Below are positions 4,459 to 5,518 of a stretch of 5,518 nt of DNA, piece by piece. Below the pieces are notes generated by a model. It saw only the letters and a program-made list of their open reading frames with translations, made no database searches and was not told where the DNA came from. Each line of letters begins with the position of its first letter. Position 1 is the first letter of the stretch. Source of the stretch: Methanobrevibacter sp. (GTDB taxonomy: Archaea > Methanobacteriota > Methanobacteria > Methanobacteriales > Methanobacteriaceae); NCBI GenBank assembly GCA_009776495.1, contig WRNS01000076.1:1-5518 (forward strand), read 5' to 3'. The position numbers were made by a program, and so were the translations under genes.

Positions 4459-5304
4459 ATGGTATTAGGTACTTATAAAGAAGCAGTATCTGCAAGAGCT
4501 ACTGATAAACAAATCCAAAAAGTCTCACAAGATGGTGGAATCGTAACAGCATTATTGTCCTTCGCATTAGAAGAAGGAGTTATTGAAGGAGCTGTAGTAG
4601 CTGGACCTACTGATGAGTTATGGAAACCAGAACCATTGGTTGCTATGACTACTGATGAGATTCTCTCTGCAGCAGGAACAAAATATACTTTTTCTCCAAA
4701 TGTTGCAGCACTTAAAAAAGCTGTTAGGCAATATGGTCTTGAAAAAGTAGGAACTGTAGCTATTCCATGCCAACTACAAGGTATCAGAAAAATGCAATCT
4801 TATCCATTTGGAACAAGATTCTTAGCTGACAAAATAGCTTTACTTGTTGGTATTTTCTGTATGGAAAATTTCCCATTTGCTTCACTTGAAACTTTCATAA
4901 GTGAAAAAATGAAATCTTCCACTGATGTAGTTGAAAAAATGGATATTGGAAAAGGAAAATTCTGGATTAAATCATTCGGAGAAGAAACTGGTCTCCCATT
5001 AAAAGAAACTCACGGATATGAACAAGCTGGATGTAACATATGTGCTGATTATACTGCTGAGTTAGCTGATGTATCTACAGGATCTGTAGGTTCACCAGAT
5101 GGTTGGTCCACTGTTTTTAAAAGAACTGATGCTGGTGCTTCAATATTCGACCAAGCTGTTGAAGCTGGAATTATTGAAACCAAATCTATGGATGATGTAA
5201 AACCAGGATTACCAATGCTAGAAAAACTATCACAAGGTAAAATAGACAAAGCTAAAAAAGAAATGGAAAGTAGAATAGAAATCGGACTTCCAGTCCCATT
5301 CTAA
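4459..5304 (+). CDS. frhB: Coenzyme F420-reducing hydrogenase, F420/FAD-binding subunit FrhB
   Basis: FrhB is the output module of the complex. It takes electrons from FrhG through its own [4Fe-4S] cluster and FAD and passes them as hydride to coenzyme F420. The 281-residue sequence belongs to the FrhB/FdhB family, which also includes F420-dependent formate dehydrogenase and sulfite reductase modules. Seen: the early family block VSQDGGIVTALLSFAL (22-37), then the four likely cluster cysteines Cys104 (AIPCQLQGIR), Cys134 (GIFCMENFPF) and Cys192/Cys195 (GCNICADYTAELADVS), followed by a Gly/Ser-rich GSVGSPDGW (208-216) typical of the family. The match in length and motifs, and its place directly after frhG, favour FrhB over an FdhB paralogue. 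Last gene of the operon, followed at once by a T-rich terminator. Confidence 0.96.
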   Translation: MVLGTYKEAVSARATDKQIQKVSQDGGIVTALLSFALEEGVIEGAVVAGPTDELWKPEPLVAMTTDEILSAAGTKYTFSPNVAALKKAVRQYGLEKVGTVAIPCQLQGIRKMQSYPFGTRFLADKIALLVGIFCMENFPFASLETFISEKMKSSTDVVEKMDIGKGKFWIKSFGEETGLPLKETHGYEQAGCNICADYTAELADVSTGSVGSPDGWSTVFKRTDAGASIFDQAVEAGIIETKSMDDVKPGLPMLEKLSQGKIDKAKKEMESRIEIGLPVPF

Positions 5305-5309
5305 TCATA

Positions 5310-5333
5310 TTTTTCCTTTTTTTATTTTTTTTT
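5310..5333 (+). terminator. T-rich terminator of the frh operon
   Basis: Within 24 bases there are runs of five, seven and nine T broken only by CC and A, starting five bases after the frhB stop. The tract matches the oligo-U terminators of archaeal genes. The final nine T are followed directly by eight A (5334-5341), which could also fold into an A-U stem. Confidence 0.7.
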
Positions 5334-5409
5334 AAAAAAAATATTTTTTATATATTAATATTTTATATTAAGATTTAAGGATTATTTCTTTAAATTAAGT
5401 ATTTTTTAA

Positions 5410-5518
5410 ATAAATTCAATTATTTTTTCATATTTTTAATAATTTTTATTATTTATAAATTTTATTTGTTTTTTCATATTTTTTTAAGAATTATATATTA
5501 TATTATAAATTTTATTTG
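5410..5518. repeat. Degenerate tandem-like AT repeat, period about 46-50 bases
   Basis: TTATAAATTTTATTTG occurs exactly at 5453-5468 and 5503-5518, 50 bases apart. TTTTTTCATATTTTT occurs exactly at 5423-5437 and 5469-5483, 46 bases apart. The two words alternate, so the stretch reads as partial, full, then partial copies of one unit. The last copy is cut by the window end, so the array may continue. Low complexity makes chance similarity possible. Confidence 0.45.

Larger units (their letters stand above)
5305..5518. other. AT-rich downstream DNA, no gene
   Basis: After the operon terminator the sequence is almost wholly A and T and contains no credible ORF. Its main visible structure is a degenerate repeat of about 46-50 bases from about 5410 to the window edge. 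Confidence 0.6.

Noticed and set aside
5049..5249. Open frame of 66 codons on the minus strand inside frhB
   Set aside because: It is antisense to conserved FrhB sequence, and its Ser/Thr/Pro/Val-rich composition is what the complement of this coding strand gives. There is no independent support.
4459..5304. frhB gene as a formate dehydrogenase FdhB or sulfite reductase module
   Set aside because: Length, the short N-terminus without extra ferredoxin domains and the position right after frhG in an otherwise complete operon all fit FrhB better.

Overview
The window looks like chromosomal DNA of a very AT-rich, hydrogen-using methanogen of the order Methanobacteriales. Methanobrevibacter is the best guess. 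The evidence is a complete F420-reducing [NiFe] hydrogenase operon in the order frhA-frhD-frhG-frhB, archaeal-type TATA elements, poly-T tracts in place of bacterial terminators, non-coding DNA made almost entirely of A and T, and A/T-ending codons. The genus is an inference from composition and protein similarity recalled from memory; no database search was done.

Layout. Positions 1-131 hold no gene, only a small hairpin and opposed T/A tracts. A minus-strand gene (132-845) encodes a PAC2-family proteasome assembly chaperone/activator that ends in a HbYX-type C-terminus. A second minus-strand gene (952-1365) encodes a small protein with an N-terminal membrane anchor, a Gly/Ser linker and a PepSY-like outer domain. 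About 490 bases of AT-rich DNA (1366-1855) separate it from the plus-strand frh operon and must carry both divergent promoters. The operon runs from 1865 to 5304: frhA (large NiFe subunit), frhD (maturation protease), frhG (iron-sulfur small subunit) and frhB (F420/FAD subunit). A 24-base T-rich tract follows, then about 185 bases of AT-rich DNA containing a degenerate repeat that runs to the window edge.

How the genes work together. FrhA holds the Ni-Fe site and oxidises H2. FrhD is expected to trim the FrhA C-terminus once nickel is in place. FrhG carries electrons through three [4Fe-4S] clusters to FrhB, whose own cluster and FAD reduce coenzyme F420. F420H2 then feeds the reductive C1 steps of methanogenesis. 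The two minus-strand genes have no evident functional tie to the hydrogenase.

The hydrogenase operon itself is a known system, and I see no clearly undescribed system here. The points most worth a second look are a very strong internal ribosome-binding site with an in-frame GTG inside frhG, the HbYX tail on the PAC2 protein, a 16-base homopolymer in the leader of the small surface protein gene, and repeated short motifs in the intergenic DNA.
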